A DNA stretch of 45,067 nucleotides from Krasilnikovozyma curviuscula (GCA_014825775.1 MVAQ01000179.1:1-45067), one strand, 5' to 3'; positions 1-12,000 are shown, counted from the first letter of the stretch. Notes: generated from the sequence alone by a model not told the origin. Made by a program: numbers and translations.

Positions 1-1375
1 GTGTTCGTAATTGTGGACAGCAAAGAACCCGCTCTCCTCTTCAGAGTAGGAAACACACTTCTCCTTGAAGTCGGGTTCGATGCGACGCCACGATGTTTAC
101 ATCCAGCTAATTTCATCAGATCTCTAACCTTCCTGTTTCCTCCTCAGCTGGAATACCTACCAGGACAACGTGAAGGAGTCTCTGGAGAAGACTTTGAAGG
201 CTCTCGGTACCGATTATCTCGATCTGTGAGCCGCGTTATATCATATTTCCTTCCTGTAGAGCCCTTGCTGATCACTTTTCACTTCTGTAGGTACCTCATT
301 CACTGGTAGGCTTCTTAGAAGGAAATAGCTGCTTTCTGATCGATACTGACCCTGTTGCAATCTCATCCGAATGATCGATTTTTAGGCCAGGTACGCTCAA
401 CGATTCTTCAGACATTTCAGTCTATCATCACGAACTGATACTCTTCGTTTATTCCTATCATATAGTCCGTCTCGTTCCAAACGCGGATACCCCCCCACTC
501 TTCCCACTGAACCCAGATGGAACTCGTGCCACCGACCTAGGGTGGGATCAGTCAAAGGTTCGTCTATATCGAGCGCTCTATTCCTTTGGAAATATGTTTA
601 CTGACTTCGTCCCACGGAATGTTTGAACTTTTCATCCAGACCTGGGCTCAGATGGAGGAAATCTACAAGTCTGGTAAAGTGAAAGCCATTGGTGTTTCCA
701 ACTGGTCCATCCCATATTTGGAGAAGTTGGAGGAGACGTGGACTGTTGTACCGGCTGTCAATCAGGTCGAACTGGTGAGTGAAAGATACACGCCTCGAAG
801 ATTGCCCTATTGGAATGTAAGTTAAGATACTTACGCCGCGTTTTCACCCTATAAACAGCACCCTTTCAACCCACAACACAAGCTCAAAGCCTTCTGTGAA
901 GCAAAGGGTATCCTTCTCGAAGCTTACTGCCCTCTGGGATCTACCAACTCGCCTCTGCTGTCCGACCCAGAACTCGCCACCATCGTCGAGAAGTACAAGA
1001 CGACTCCCGCTGTCGTTCTCATCTCCTGGGCCGTCAACAGAGGAACTATAGTTCTTCCAAAGAGCGTGACACCCGCTAGAGTAACCGCTAACTTAGAGGT
1101 AATCAAGCTCGATGCGGAGGATATGAAGACCTTGGACGACATGGCTGGACCAGGTGGAAAGCAGTTGAGGGTTAACACTCCTCTTTTCGGTACGGATCTC
1201 GGATTCGATGACTGGGTAAGTCTTTTATTCCTATGTTGTGTCGTGACTTTACGACGTATGCAGAAAGTGTTGTTGTGTTTAAGTCATCGGGTTGGTCCTG
1301 ACTCTTTCTTCTTTTCTTCTGCACTTGCAGTACGGTATTGGAAACGTTGACGATCCTAAGAAAAAGGTTGCTTAA
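1..1375 (+). CDS. Aldo/keto reductase, 5' end outside window
   Basis: An NADPH-dependent aldo/keto reductase (TIM barrel, reduces carbonyls to alcohols). Visible coding exons are 148-225, 291-305, 386-390, 466-557, 640-774, 859-1215 and 1331-1375. They give a continuous family sequence: a WNTYQDNV start, then [19 protein letters not shown] carrying the catalytic-tetrad His in LIHWP, then [12 protein letters not shown], then NQVELHPFNPQ, and finally [15 protein letters not shown] for the cofactor phosphate. The stop is TAA at 1373-1375. Exons of 15 and 5 bases are needed to keep LIHWPVRLVP in frame, which is unusual. The first 147 bases should hold the previous exon, but I could not assign a convincing frame there. 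The intron starting at 558 uses a GTTCGT donor. The family is clear; the substrate is not predictable. Confidence 0.88.
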
Positions 1376-1772
1376 GGGGGTTAGGAAGTCTGGGCTATTA
1401 TCACTGTAAAAACCCGATATGAAAATGTTTGCTTATATTACGACGAGCCGAGACAATGCAAGTGATGGGTTATACAGGAGAGCAGTCATCTAAACCTACT
1501 CTTGATTATTGAATTTTATCGAACTTGGTCAGATTGGTCTAAGAGATCAGCAGCTTTGTCCCTCCCCTGTTCCTGCGCGAGGAGGCTACCTGCGTCCTGC
1601 CAACTCCCACCTGAGCCCGACCCAGATCCAGCACTGTCTTTTTCTTCTGCAGACAGACGATTGTGTTCGGGAATGTTAGGGCTTCGATCATCGTCATCTA
1701 AGAAAGAGCTACAAGAGGAATTTATGAGACATGCTGGTCGACGAGAATGTACACAAGATCGAGATGTTTTAC
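1376..1772. other. Convergent 3' intergenic stretch
   Basis: Lies between the stop codons of the aldo/keto reductase and the kexin gene, which converge. It should hold both 3' untranslated regions. Open frames here are short or continue antisense to the kexin tail. I see no gene, repeat or RNA. Confidence 0.6.
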
Positions 1773-4743
1773 TTACTCGTGGTACCGCAGAGCAGTATTT
1801 TCGTCATCTAGGTCTTCTTCTTCCTCTGAAGAAGCATCACCAAATGCATCATAGAGGTCTTTCGATTTTCCTTGGCCGCTTCTCGAGCCTCTTCTCTGAC
1901 CTCTCTTTGCCAGCATACCCATCGCCATATCTTCTTCACCGGGAACAAGTCCGTATCCACCTCCACTGCCAGACTCACCACCATCGCCTCCAAATCCACT
2001 CCTGCTTCTTCGGCGAGCACGGCAGAGGAAGAACACACCAGCTGCAGCACCAACGAGAAGAATGAGAGCGAAAGCACCGAAGACCCAGCTTCCGTTGGAA
2101 GACAGATTGTCCACTCCATCTAGTGTACCTTCGTCAGGGAGGGTTGTGTCATCATTATCGGTGACAGGCAGAGTTTCTTCAGGCCCAGCTTCAGTTGTTG
2201 CGATTGTGGTGACAGGCAGACTAAGATGATCTGCTTCACCTTCCGCCGTTCCGTGATCGCCAGGAAGATGTTCAGTTGGTTTGGTGTACTGCTTGGTAGA
2301 TGAAGCTTCGAGCGTTGAGGACGTTTCTGTTGCGGATGGTTCAGGTAAGGGTTCCTCTTCCTCATCACCCGTTCCAGGTAAAACGTAAGGTACCGCAATT
2401 GATGCGTCAATTGACTCGCCCCAGAGCATCATATCCCAAGCATTGAAGGTTCCGTTCTTCTCAGGATTAAAACGATCAAAGACTCTGATCGTCCAATCGC
2501 CAATTGGATTCTCGTCCCTGAGAGGATTTGACCGTGCAGAGTCAGCAGATCGAATGTCAATTGAAGCAAAATAAAACACGAACCAGTGTTTAAGAGTCAT
2601 GAACTTCCAACCCTGGAACCCCCAAGGGTCTTCGTCCAATCGTCTAGACCGAATCAACATGCTAGTCGTTCCCATAGGCGATGTGATCTCAACTTCGACA
2701 TCTCCTCTTCTAGCGTGATCGATCCAGACTTGAACAGTGACGTGTTCCAGTCTCTCGAAATTATTGTCGATGAGATCTCGCTGAGAGACGGAAATGGTAG
2801 ATGTGACACCTTCCTCAGTGATGAACGCTCCTAGTAAGCCTTCGGTCGGTGGAAGGGTAACTGCGGGTGATGTATACCAGGCTTGAGGTTTGACGAGTTT
2901 CCAAGTTTCAGCCGCCTCGACGAATAAACCAGCATTGATTTTACCATACCCGTCTGTCAAGCCAGAGAGGAAGGAATCGTTACGAGGGCTCAATTGAAGT
3001 TAAGAAAGAAGGGGCTTACATTTGTAACTGTACTTATATCCAGCACCAGTCGTTTCCCAATCCGGATCCAGCATGTTGAAGTGTTCACTGGCTCGAACAG
3101 TAAGATGTTGAACGTCTCTCCAAGTGAGTTCTGGCCTGACTTGAAGACCTAGAGCATAAACGCCTGCAGCAAGAGGAGCAGCAGCAGAGGTACCACCATG
3201 ACTTCCAGAACACTTATTTTCCCCAACATCAGTAGTATGCTAGATGGAAACTAATTAGAAAACGAGAGTTGAAAGGAAGATGGTCGATCGGGAACACTCA
3301 CAATAAAATCACCGCTGCCAGAACTGTAAGCAACCGCCATCATAGCAGCGCAGCTCTCCGAGTAGTAAGGATGGTAGCCCTTTCTATCCACAGCGCCAAT
3401 GGTAATACTGTAGATTGAGTTAGTGTATCCATCAAAGTTGCACTGATCTTCGTGACCACCACCATTACCAGCTGCAAAGACGTAGATGCTACCTTTACCA
3501 CCTCTACCATTTGTCACACCATTGACGATAGCTTTGATAATAAGACCTTCGGGAGCATCCATGGAACGACCGTCATCCGGTGGACCCCACGAACAACTGT
3601 AGATGTCCGTCTCTTGATAGCCGTAGTTTAATGAAGCGGCCTCGTCTGCGTCTGAGATTGGCCCAGAGAGGATTCGAACACCGGCGACTTTGCTTTGGTA
3701 AGCTACTCCAACACCACACACGTCGTTGGACACGGCGGATATTTCACCAGCGCATCTTGTACCATGATTGTCGTCTGAAAGCTTTGGGAAGGGGAGTGGT
3801 TCGTGGTCGTTGAAATCGTAGGAGCCTTCGGCGTACTAAAGATAGTGAGGATTGGATTGTAGTCAATAAATGGAAGCGAAGGGCCAGCTTAGTGATGCGA
3901 AAGAGAAGAACTCACGAAGTTGTCTTTGAGATCCAAACTTGTGTAATCAAGCCCATCATCAATCAGCGCGACATGAACGCCTTTACCTGTCACACCTCTG
4001 TGCCATAGTTGAGTGACGTTCAGTTCGTTACTCTTGTCCAATGTGTTGACTATGTGCCATTGGACGTTCAGCATGGGGTCCTTCATCCCCAACTCATCGG
4101 TGATGAAGTTGAATTCCGTTAGATCCTGAGCTGGTGTACCATCTTGTCTAAGAGAAAGCTCCTCAGCATACGGGAGGTGTCGTTTCGTTCGTTGGCGGGG
4201 TACTTGGCGTTCGATAGAGCGGATGGAGGAAAGGTGTCGTTTGGGAATTGAATTGGTGGAACGAGAGGCTAAATGGTGACCTGGAGCTACTGATTTCTTT
4301 GAGTGGATTCTCCTAGAGGAATGCCATCGTTCCATTACCAAGTCTCGCTTGTCTTCCCCCCCACTTCGACGTGAGACGACGCCAGCGCCATGATTTTTTG
4401 AGCTCGAATGTTGGCGTCCAGCCTGTTTACCTGAGGATTCTTCAAGGTCGCCTTCTCGATAGTCATCAACCTCAGCGAGCTCTTTGGGTGCCTTCACCAG
4501 CCAGTGGTCTTTCAACTCTCCCACCTGTTCGACCAATTCTGTACCTAAAACTCGAGCGATCTCGGATGGTGATATGCTGGAGGATGGGTTTATTTCCACA
4601 ACATAATAGGCATCAGAGTCGTATGTTCTCTTGGCTGGATGATGTGGCTGGCGGACTGAGGAGAAGGAATCCTGGGAAAATGCTGGAAAGGGATTGGAGA
4701 GGAGGACCAACGTAAGTGCGAGGATGGAAGCGATTGGAGCCAT
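1773..4743 (-). CDS. KEX2: Kexin-like proprotein convertase (subtilase, type I membrane)
   Basis: Serine endoprotease of the late Golgi that cuts precursors after Lys-Arg or Arg-Arg pairs (pheromone, toxin and cell-wall precursors in yeasts). Deduced exons 3916-4743, 3302-3835, 3020-3239, 2584-2953 and 1773-2517 join without a frame break into 898 residues. A signal peptide (MAPIASILALTLVLLS) is followed by a basic prodomain with a Lys-Arg site (RQRTKRH). The subtilisin domain shows catalytic Asp in ALIDDGLDY, His in DDNHGTRCAGE, the oxyanion Asn in AAGNGGG and Ser in SHGGTSAAAP. A P domain follows (LEHVTVQVWIDH to IGDWTIRVFDR). Then come a Ser/Thr/Glu-rich stalk, one membrane helix (FGAFALILLVGAAAGVFF), and an acidic tail with YDAF that could be a Golgi-retrieval signal. 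The start is an ATG directly before the signal peptide. The intron at 2518-2583 is stop-free and a multiple of three. Confidence 0.95.
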
Positions 4744-6246
4744 TCTTTTGGCCTGAAAGCTGAGGTGAAGGCACCAGTCCTATCAAGGAGAGTGAATCTA
4801 TTGGAGTTCGCAGTAGTTTGGATGACACAGCTCGTATGAGCTTGTCGCTGTTGGTCTCTCAACGCTGCTGCGGCTGGAAATGCAACCTAGTTTCAACCCC
4901 AAACCAATACTTTTAAAAATCGAAAGCACAGAGTCTCATCTAGCCATGTATCTAATGTATGTCTTTTCATTATGAGATAGCGTGCTGAAGCTGATTTTTT
5001 TTTTTTAATTGCTGTCCTTCTGACAGGGAGGTCGGTTGACAGATTCCGTGCCTACAATGAATCCAGCCTCTTCATCGTTTGCCTCTGTTACTGGAACTTC
5101 CAGCTGCAGTCTTTCCCAGAAGCATAGAACTCTACATTGCGCCAGATTGGAGGAGAGGAGCACGATGTTAGGATTTGCAGGCTGTTCTGCTAGATTAAGG
5201 TGGAATATTTGTGGGAGAGAGCTCTGCTTGGGTCATGATCAGACGTTGCGTGTCATTTAGAGTATGAATGGTATCGACTCTGCTTCTTGGATAGTCGTCG
5301 CAAAGCCGTCACGCATCTCAGTCTCCTCATCGCATCGCAGCGCGCTCCCATCGTTCGAGCCATCTAGGAATTGAGCCTCACCATTTCGACTTTCCCAACT
5401 AATTTAGAATAGAGTTATAGAGAGAATTCTTTATTTGTGAGTTATACGGAACGTTGAAAGTTGTAGATGCCCGCAAAAGGACCGTTCAATAGCGCTCACT
5501 ACCGGATTCCATGCTACAACCGGTTCATCTGGATCGTGCCTCTGTGTTGCCTGCTCAGCTTTTACTATCTGAGCCACTGGACGGAACCCCTATGCTCAAG
5601 AACGTTCGTGCCATGCAAGGTCTCGTTGATGTGGTGCCTGGAGTCTGTCGTATGATGTAGAAGAGGGGTCAAGTGAATTAGTATCTCGTGCTTGAACAAG
5701 TCGCGATGGTGGATACCGTAACTCGGCACAATCAGAAGCTGATTCGAGAAGTCACTAATCCCCTGTAATTATTACTCTTTTGCTCTTATCCAGCTCCACG
5801 CCTTGTCCAATGAGGTCTCTTCCCCGTAAGCAGAACGCTCAAGTCCATCGCATCGATTTCGTTCCAACATCATTCCACTGAACCGCTAGCTCTCGCACCA
5901 TGTAAGCAACAGCAGTAATTAAAGTACTCGTATTTCCCTTTGAAAGAGACTCTCGGCCTTCTCTGTAGCCCCGAATTCATTTCGACCCGGGACGAAGCCC
6001 AATAATCAAGTCGCGTTCTACCAGGTGGAACAAAATCGTGCCTCAGCTTCATTGGAGAGTTCATTCTCGCTCTTCTATAAGAAAGGAGGATGGAGGGTGG
6101 ACGCGGCATGTTTGTAACTTTCTGACAGTTTAGGAGCACCTCGCCTAATGGGCTCCGGGAGGCGTTCGTTGCTGCAATGCTCCCGCGAGTCCTCTTAGCC
6201 GGTATCATTCACGACGAGTCAAGTCGAATACTTCGATTCCCTGGAT
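4744..6246. other. Divergent intergenic region, KEX2 / deaminase
   Basis: About 1.5 kb between the start codons of the kexin gene (leftward) and the deaminase gene (rightward), so it must hold both promoters and leaders. A 62-residue ATG frame at 5467-5655 (+) and a 112-residue ATG frame at 5870-6208 (-) exist. Neither resembles a known protein nor shows convincing splicing. I see no tRNA, repeat or mobile element. Confidence 0.5.
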
Positions 6247-7011
6247 ATGGAAATGGAAGAACTGAAACCAAAGTCAACGTCTTATCCCATCAGGCGGACA
6301 GCAGGTAAGGTAGCAATTCTCACTCATCTCTTGTTGCGCCTTCGTTTCCGCCTTGTGGCCTGCTGACTCGACGATTTTTCTGGACGAATCTGCAGATGCC
6401 CAGCACATAGTCATGATGGAGGAATGCATCAGCTTATCGCACTCGTGTGAAGTTTCAGCAACAGCCTTCAGCGTGGGAGCCATCCTAGCACTCCCTTCCG
6501 CGCCTCCATTGATCCTCACGTCCTCCTACTCAAGGTTTATCGGGGGAAATACTCATGCTGAGGCAAATTGCATCACTCTGTTCAACAAACTACCCCTGGA
6601 GGTCATCAGGACAGTCATAGGTCAGACAGAATGGAAAGATGTCATCTCTGGTGGAAAAGCGGATTGGACGCATGAGGACGTCCTCAAAGAAGCAGTGGTT
6701 TACTCCAGCATGGAACCTTGCTCTGTGAGGACGAGTGGGCTGAAGGACTGTAGCAGGACAATGATTGAAGCTGGTATCAAAAAAGTTTATCTCGTGAGTT
6801 GCATTTGCCACTACCTCGATGGTTCACAAGTCGGCTGATCGCCTTTTAACTATTATAGGGCACTCTGGAACCACCGGACTACGTGAAATGTACAGGTCAG
6901 ACGCTACTAGAGGATGCTGGCATTGAAGTATGGAAGGTGGTGTATAGTGGGAATGGCGACGAGAAGAAAATGGAGGATTCATGTTTGGCAGCAGCTAGAA
7001 GGGGTTTATGA
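6247..7011 (+). CDS. RibD-type (DRAP/cytidine deaminase superfamily) deaminase
   Basis: Zinc-dependent deaminase domain protein. Exons 6247-6304, 6396-6793 and 6859-7011 join to 202 residues. The zinc site is visible as HAEANC (His ligand and catalytic Glu) and EPCSVRTSGLKDC (two Cys ligands), followed by a RibD-like tail (EAGIKKVYLGTLEPPDYVKC, then GIEVWKV). The pattern EPCS..R...C and the following GT(L)EPPDYV turn resemble the deaminase half of bacterial RibD and fungal riboflavin-pathway deaminases more than cytosine or dCMP deaminases. There is no reductase or pseudouridine synthase domain, so it stands alone. The ATG at 6247 is chosen because it joins in frame through a canonical intron (gtaagg to ctgcag). 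A second ATG two codons on is possible. Riboflavin or nucleotide-repair deamination is an inference. Confidence 0.82.
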
Positions 7012-7301
7012 TTCGAGCGTCAAGGACACCTTTTGTAAACAGGATTAGAATATCAGAGGCAGGTCGCTCAGATGTGAACTGCAACAGGCAGAGGCGCATG
7101 CCTTCTTAGTATTGGCAGTTGAGCTACAGCGACGGTGCTGGAAACCTTGCCGATACAGGACTCCTGATACATTTTCTTTCAGGCACGTCGGCCTGCCACT
7201 GCTTGACGATCTTGCAGCTTCTGCAGTTACTGCGTCGAACATGAAAGACGAAATGGCATGAAGTGTATAAAAATCCCAAAGAGAAAGACAGCTAAGTCAA
7301 T

Positions 7302-7889
7302 CTACTTCTTGGCAAGCTTCTGAGCCTTCACGACCTTCTTGACGATCTGGTTGGCAGAAGACACAAAGGAAGAATGTTAGTCTACGTGTGAGTTTCTGTG
7401 CTGAAGCGCAACGCACCTTGGCCTCCTCGACAAGGAAAGCTCTGAGGATTCTAGTCTTGGTGCAACCACCACATCTAGATCCACCGTAAGCACGGGAAAC
7501 AGTCTTCTGTCTCTTGGAGATAGTAGCGTATTCACGTGGTCTGAGGGCTGGGACCTATTTATTTGATTCGAGACCAACGTACGAAGCGATGTCAGTAACT
7601 AATCGACAGGAAAATACCATTGAATAGTACTGGATACTTACACCTGGGAGACCGGTACCACAATCACCACACTTTGGCTGGGTAGCAACCTTCTTGAGGT
7701 GGTGGACAACGAGCTTTCCTCCTGCAATTTACAAATCAACGTAACAGACCAGTCAGCATTGCCCTCACAGTGTCTCCCTCTCACACAACCAATCAGGACG
7801 ATAGACTAACCTGGGGTCTTGACCACACGAGTGCGGTTAGACTTGGTGTTGTACGACTGGCGCTTTCGGAGGGTAACACGTTGGGCCAT
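7302..7889 (-). CDS. RPL34: 60S ribosomal protein eL34
   Basis: Component of the large cytosolic ribosomal subunit. Exons 7811-7889, 7642-7721, 7417-7554 and 7302-7346 join to 113 residues, the usual eL34 length. The sequence begins MAQRVTLRKRQSYNTKSN and contains two zinc-binding-type Cys pairs (PKCGDCGTGLPG and SRCGGCTK), as expected for the family. The ATG follows a short pyrimidine-rich leader typical of ribosomal-protein genes. All three introns have GT..AG ends and lie at codon boundaries or keep frame exactly. The basic C-terminus ends KAQKLAKK. Nothing is odd in the protein. The identification is secure. Confidence 0.97.
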
Positions 7890-8132
7890 TTTACTATTAG
7901 AAGGACGATTAAGGATTGGTCAGCACCGACCAGACGGATCTAATAGGGTGAGAGTGATGGTAGAGAGACAGAGAAGGTATGGCAGGTGATGGTGCTAATA
8001 TGAAAGTTGAATGCTGGTGCTGCTGATTTGGTTGACCTAGAATTCCTGACGATTTCCACTCCCATTTCCTCCCTATCCCATCCTATCTAACCACCTCATA
8101 TCCAAACAGTCCAAAACGGCTCCCATGTCCTA

Positions 8133-8373
8133 CTACCTTCGAAACTGCGAGCTGGTCGAGGTCGATTGGCAGAGGCTGTTGAGGCTGCTAATGCTGATTG
8201 TGTTGCTGCTGTCGCTGGTATTCAAAGTCCTTCCGTGCTATGCTACCAGACCTGTATCTCTCTACCATCATATGGGAACTGGCTACTTACAGATCTTGAG
8301 TGGATGACTTGACGACGAGCTCAACCTCCCTACCACCAGCGGCGAAGCTCGAATCGTTGTGGAAGTGAGACAT
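8133..8373 (-). CDS. Possible small two-exon gene, function unknown
   Basis: An ATG at 8373 in good context opens MSHFHNDSSFAAGGREVELV and continues through VKSSTQDL to a GTAAGT donor (first exon 8291-8373). The 3' part is uncertain. One acceptor gives a short tail ending at 8188. Another (after a CCAG about 75 bases downstream) gives a Ser/Asn-rich tail ending at 8133. I do not recognise the product. It is hydrophilic, with no membrane segment or signal peptide. It lies in a 1.1-kb space between the eL34 gene and the homeodomain gene, which makes a small extra gene plausible. Confidence 0.3.
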
Positions 8374-9011
8374 TGTGGCGCCTATATGTTTTTCCCACGA
8401 CCAAAACTATACATTGGTCGGCAGCAATCCATTACTCTGCTTTCATACTACGTCTATGTTTAATTCATTGAATAAGATCTGTATCGAAAGATATTTTCAA
8501 TCTAATTTCCTATAGCGTAATAGCAAAAACGACTGGTAGGCAGTTGAGAAGAACATCAGCAATTCGGTTGATTGGGAATCGCTTCACGCTGCTGTAACAA
8601 CTCTGAGCTTGTTTCATAATTGAAGTGAGCAGTTGTGACTGAGCATACAAAAGGGTCTGGGAATTGAGTTCATCCGAGCTAGTTCAGTGGTGTTGTTTAC
8701 ACAGTGCGTAAGAGGTGCGCATTTGCGTAAGTAGCAGAACATATCAAAGAGGATCCATAAGAGCAGAAAGGTTAATTGGCGAAATGGAAAAGGTTGAAAT
8801 TGAGTTAGACACGTTCATCCGTCAGCCCATTGATCCAGTCCGCTGGCGCTCCCATCATGGCTTCGAGTACTAAATCTGACCCTCTTTGCAGGTGGTCCAT
8901 AATAATAAGAAGAAGAAGATCCAGAGACTAGTGTTCCTTTTCTAGTCCTTATCACTTCACCGAACTTGGTGTCAAAACTTCTCTCTCTAACGACATTGCT
9001 GATTGATGAAT
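8374..9011. other. Intergenic stretch upstream of small ORF
   Basis: Between the stop of the homeodomain-like gene at 9012 and the start of the candidate small gene. It contains only short frames and A/T-rich tracts fitting a 3' untranslated region and a promoter. I see nothing further. Confidence 0.45.
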
Positions 9012-12000
9012 TTAATGTTCCTTAGCTTCGAAGACCAAAATTTCCGCAAGATGATCCGTCATTTGTACTGTGTGGTGCATAAAATCCACACTCATTGATA
9101 TTGATGGTGATAATGCCGCTGAGAAGGTGGATAGTCTTGTTCTTGAAGTTGGCGTTGGAGATGGTGAGGTCGGTGACAGCGAAGGCGATCGGAAGACTTC
9201 GCAGTAGTCCGGTGTTGATACTGTAGCAGGAAAGATAAAAAATTCGTGAAAGAAATCACAGAAGAGTGCTCTCGAATATTTATACCTTGCTCAGCATCAT
9301 CTCTATCCAAATTCATTCCTTCGGGATATACTTTGAGGTGTTGCCCGAAGAAATCTGCACAAAAACTCAAGGTCAGAAAAGGGATGCTGGACCGCATGGT
9401 TGAGTAAAGTAACTCACCTTCATCTTTCTCGGCGACTCCTTCGAACGAAGCACGGGTATCAACACTCATCTTGGCGACCTCAGTACAGTCCACTTCTTTC
9501 AGATCCGGGTCAACTTGGTTGACGTCTTCAGGTTCAAACAAGGGCAGGAGTATGATCATGCGAGATTCAACAGAAAAAAATGGATGGCTCAAAGAAGGGC
9601 TCACCTGCCGATCGGTCCTCCATCGCAACATCCTCAATCTCAGCTTCCTTCTTGTGATCAACATCAGCATCACCATTAAAAACAACCTCCTCTTGCAAAC
9701 CTTCTCTATCTTGAGATTTTGTATCGATCACTGATAGGGACGAATAGAAGGAAAGTATAGCACCCTCGCGTTTGAAAGCCTTACCCTTACTGACTCACCA
9801 TCCAAACTGATTTGCAAACCTTTACAATTACTACCGAGTTCTTTCATTTGACCTTCCAAAGATCCTTCATCGATTCTGGAGGCGCTGCGAGAGTAACTCG
9901 TGAGACTCTTCACTTCTTCGAACGACACCATTCTTTGTCCGCGCAATGCTTCAAATCGGCGCTGAAAGAAGGACTTGATGGGTACACCAACTTGACCGTT
10001 CGAGTGCTCATTGACGAGACCGAGATCGGTTTGAGTTCTAACAGATCGAGTGTGCGCTTGAGGTGGTGCTTTCAGTTGTCGAAGTTGCTTCAGGGCAAGC
10101 GGTTGACAAATGGGAAGGAAATCATCTGGAAACAATCGATATTAGGTAATACCTTGATCTGATCGATCCATGGTCTTACTAATCGCCCTAAGAGAGGACA
10201 AAGAGACTCACCAACATCCCAATCCCATTTAATTTCCTCACACAAGAACTTCTTCACGCTGGTGACGAGCGTTGGATCATAAACAGCACTGTCAGCGTCA
10301 AACCTCCAATTGGCAAATTCTTGTTGTGAAATTGACGTCCCAACATCGATGATTGGAAGGTCTTGATTCAAAAGGAATGGATCCTCGGTGGATGCTTTGG
10401 AGATTGGGCATTGAGTGGTCTGTGGGGTTACTGAAGGCGACTGGGGTCGGATTGGATGAAGTGAACCGTTTGAATTCAACGTCACAATTTCACACTTTGT
10501 TGCTAAGGTATTTGTGAATAACAACGTTTGCGGACATGGACTCACCAGAGGTTTCTCTCTTTTCAAGGAATCGACCATCGCCATCTTGGATGACGGTTGA
10601 GGAAGTTGGACAACCACTGGGTTATCAGACTGTGAATTTGAAGAGAAATTTGATTCACCGATTTGAGTAAGGTTGAAACCCTGCTGTCCTCTATGGCGTG
10701 GATCAAGAGATTGAAGACCTGGACGAGATGAATTTAGTTCCTTTAGTTCATACAAGCTGGTAAGGTGATCCATGAAGTTATCCATTTTCTCTGGATTGAA
10801 ACTAGTATCCTGTAGCCTTCCCGGAATATGTACTAGCGTTGAAGAAGCGAAAGTCAATGGTTGTCGTTCTTCAACAACAGGCTCTGCAGTGAATCCTTCA
10901 TTTCGGCCCAACCAGTTACCAGCTCCAGCTTGAGACCTCCCTTGTTGAGTATTGAACATTGTATGTAGGTCTTCCAGAATGCAGACTTCTGGTTGTTGGA
11001 TGTTTGAGCCTGCGTCTTTGCTTCCTTCAGCTATAATTTCACAACCGGCTTCCATGAGATCAGGTTGAGCTGGAACGTAGAAAGGGTTATCTCCTTTCCA
11101 ATGAACAAGAGAAGCCCAATTAGGTGCCTGATATACGGAGGCAGGTGTTGAAGGTGCTGAAGGTCGAACAGATGCTGAGTTCGCTTCGTATTTAACAGCG
11201 TCGTCGAAGTCTAGAATGGCAGGTTGGGGCTTCTTTTTTTTCTTAGCGACCTGTTTAGGCAATTTCGACTGTATGTGTGAAGCTAAAGAAATTCTTGGTG
11301 GTGTTTCATTGGCAGTTGAGCCTGGTTGAGGAGGCGAGATCTCGGTGGATGGAACTGCAACAACTCGTCTCTTCTTGGGGGCTGGTTTGGCCTCTTCAAC
11401 TTCAATACCAGTTGGCTGGAATCTTAACGCTGAATTAGATGATGAAGAAGATCTATTCTTGGAAAGTTGTTGAGAGCCTTGATCCTGCTGATCCTTCTCC
11501 GCATATATAAACATGATAGTATTAGGCTTGACATCTTCTTCTTCTTCAGAAGCAACACCGAGCGCTTTTCTTTTAGCAGCATCCTCCTGTTGTCTATCCT
11601 TCCACCATCTCTTGATCGTAGCTTCTTTGGCATTCAGGTACTTACAGAGCCTGGTGCAGGCAACTTTCCCAGCTCGGACAGAATCGCCAATCCAGACTCC
11701 CTTGAGGTCAGCATATACTTTGGCCAAAACCATGATTCGATCTGGATAGGAGGTGAGACGACGGTTTGGTAGCATCGCCGTGAAAGGTGACGGTTGAGTC
11801 AGGTCGAGAGTTTCCATTCCACCTTCCGCTATTGGTACAGCAGGTTCGAGCAGAGAGTCATACTTCATTTTTGGCCGCTTCTTCCACTGTCTTTTGACTT
11901 TTGGTTTGACTTGTGGTACGGAGGGATCTTGGAGCGGTTGGGATGGTTCGGTGGAGGAGGTGGCTGCTGCTGTTGTTGGCTCTCCGATCAATGGCGACGA

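Noticed and set aside
1502..2065. 187-codon frame on the plus strand
   Set aside because: It has no ATG at its proposed start in a sensible context and most of it is antisense to the kexin tail exon, which has clear homology.
5870..6208. 112-codon ATG frame on the minus strand upstream of the deaminase
   Set aside because: No family features, composition like random sequence, and it sits where the deaminase promoter must be. Kept only as a note.
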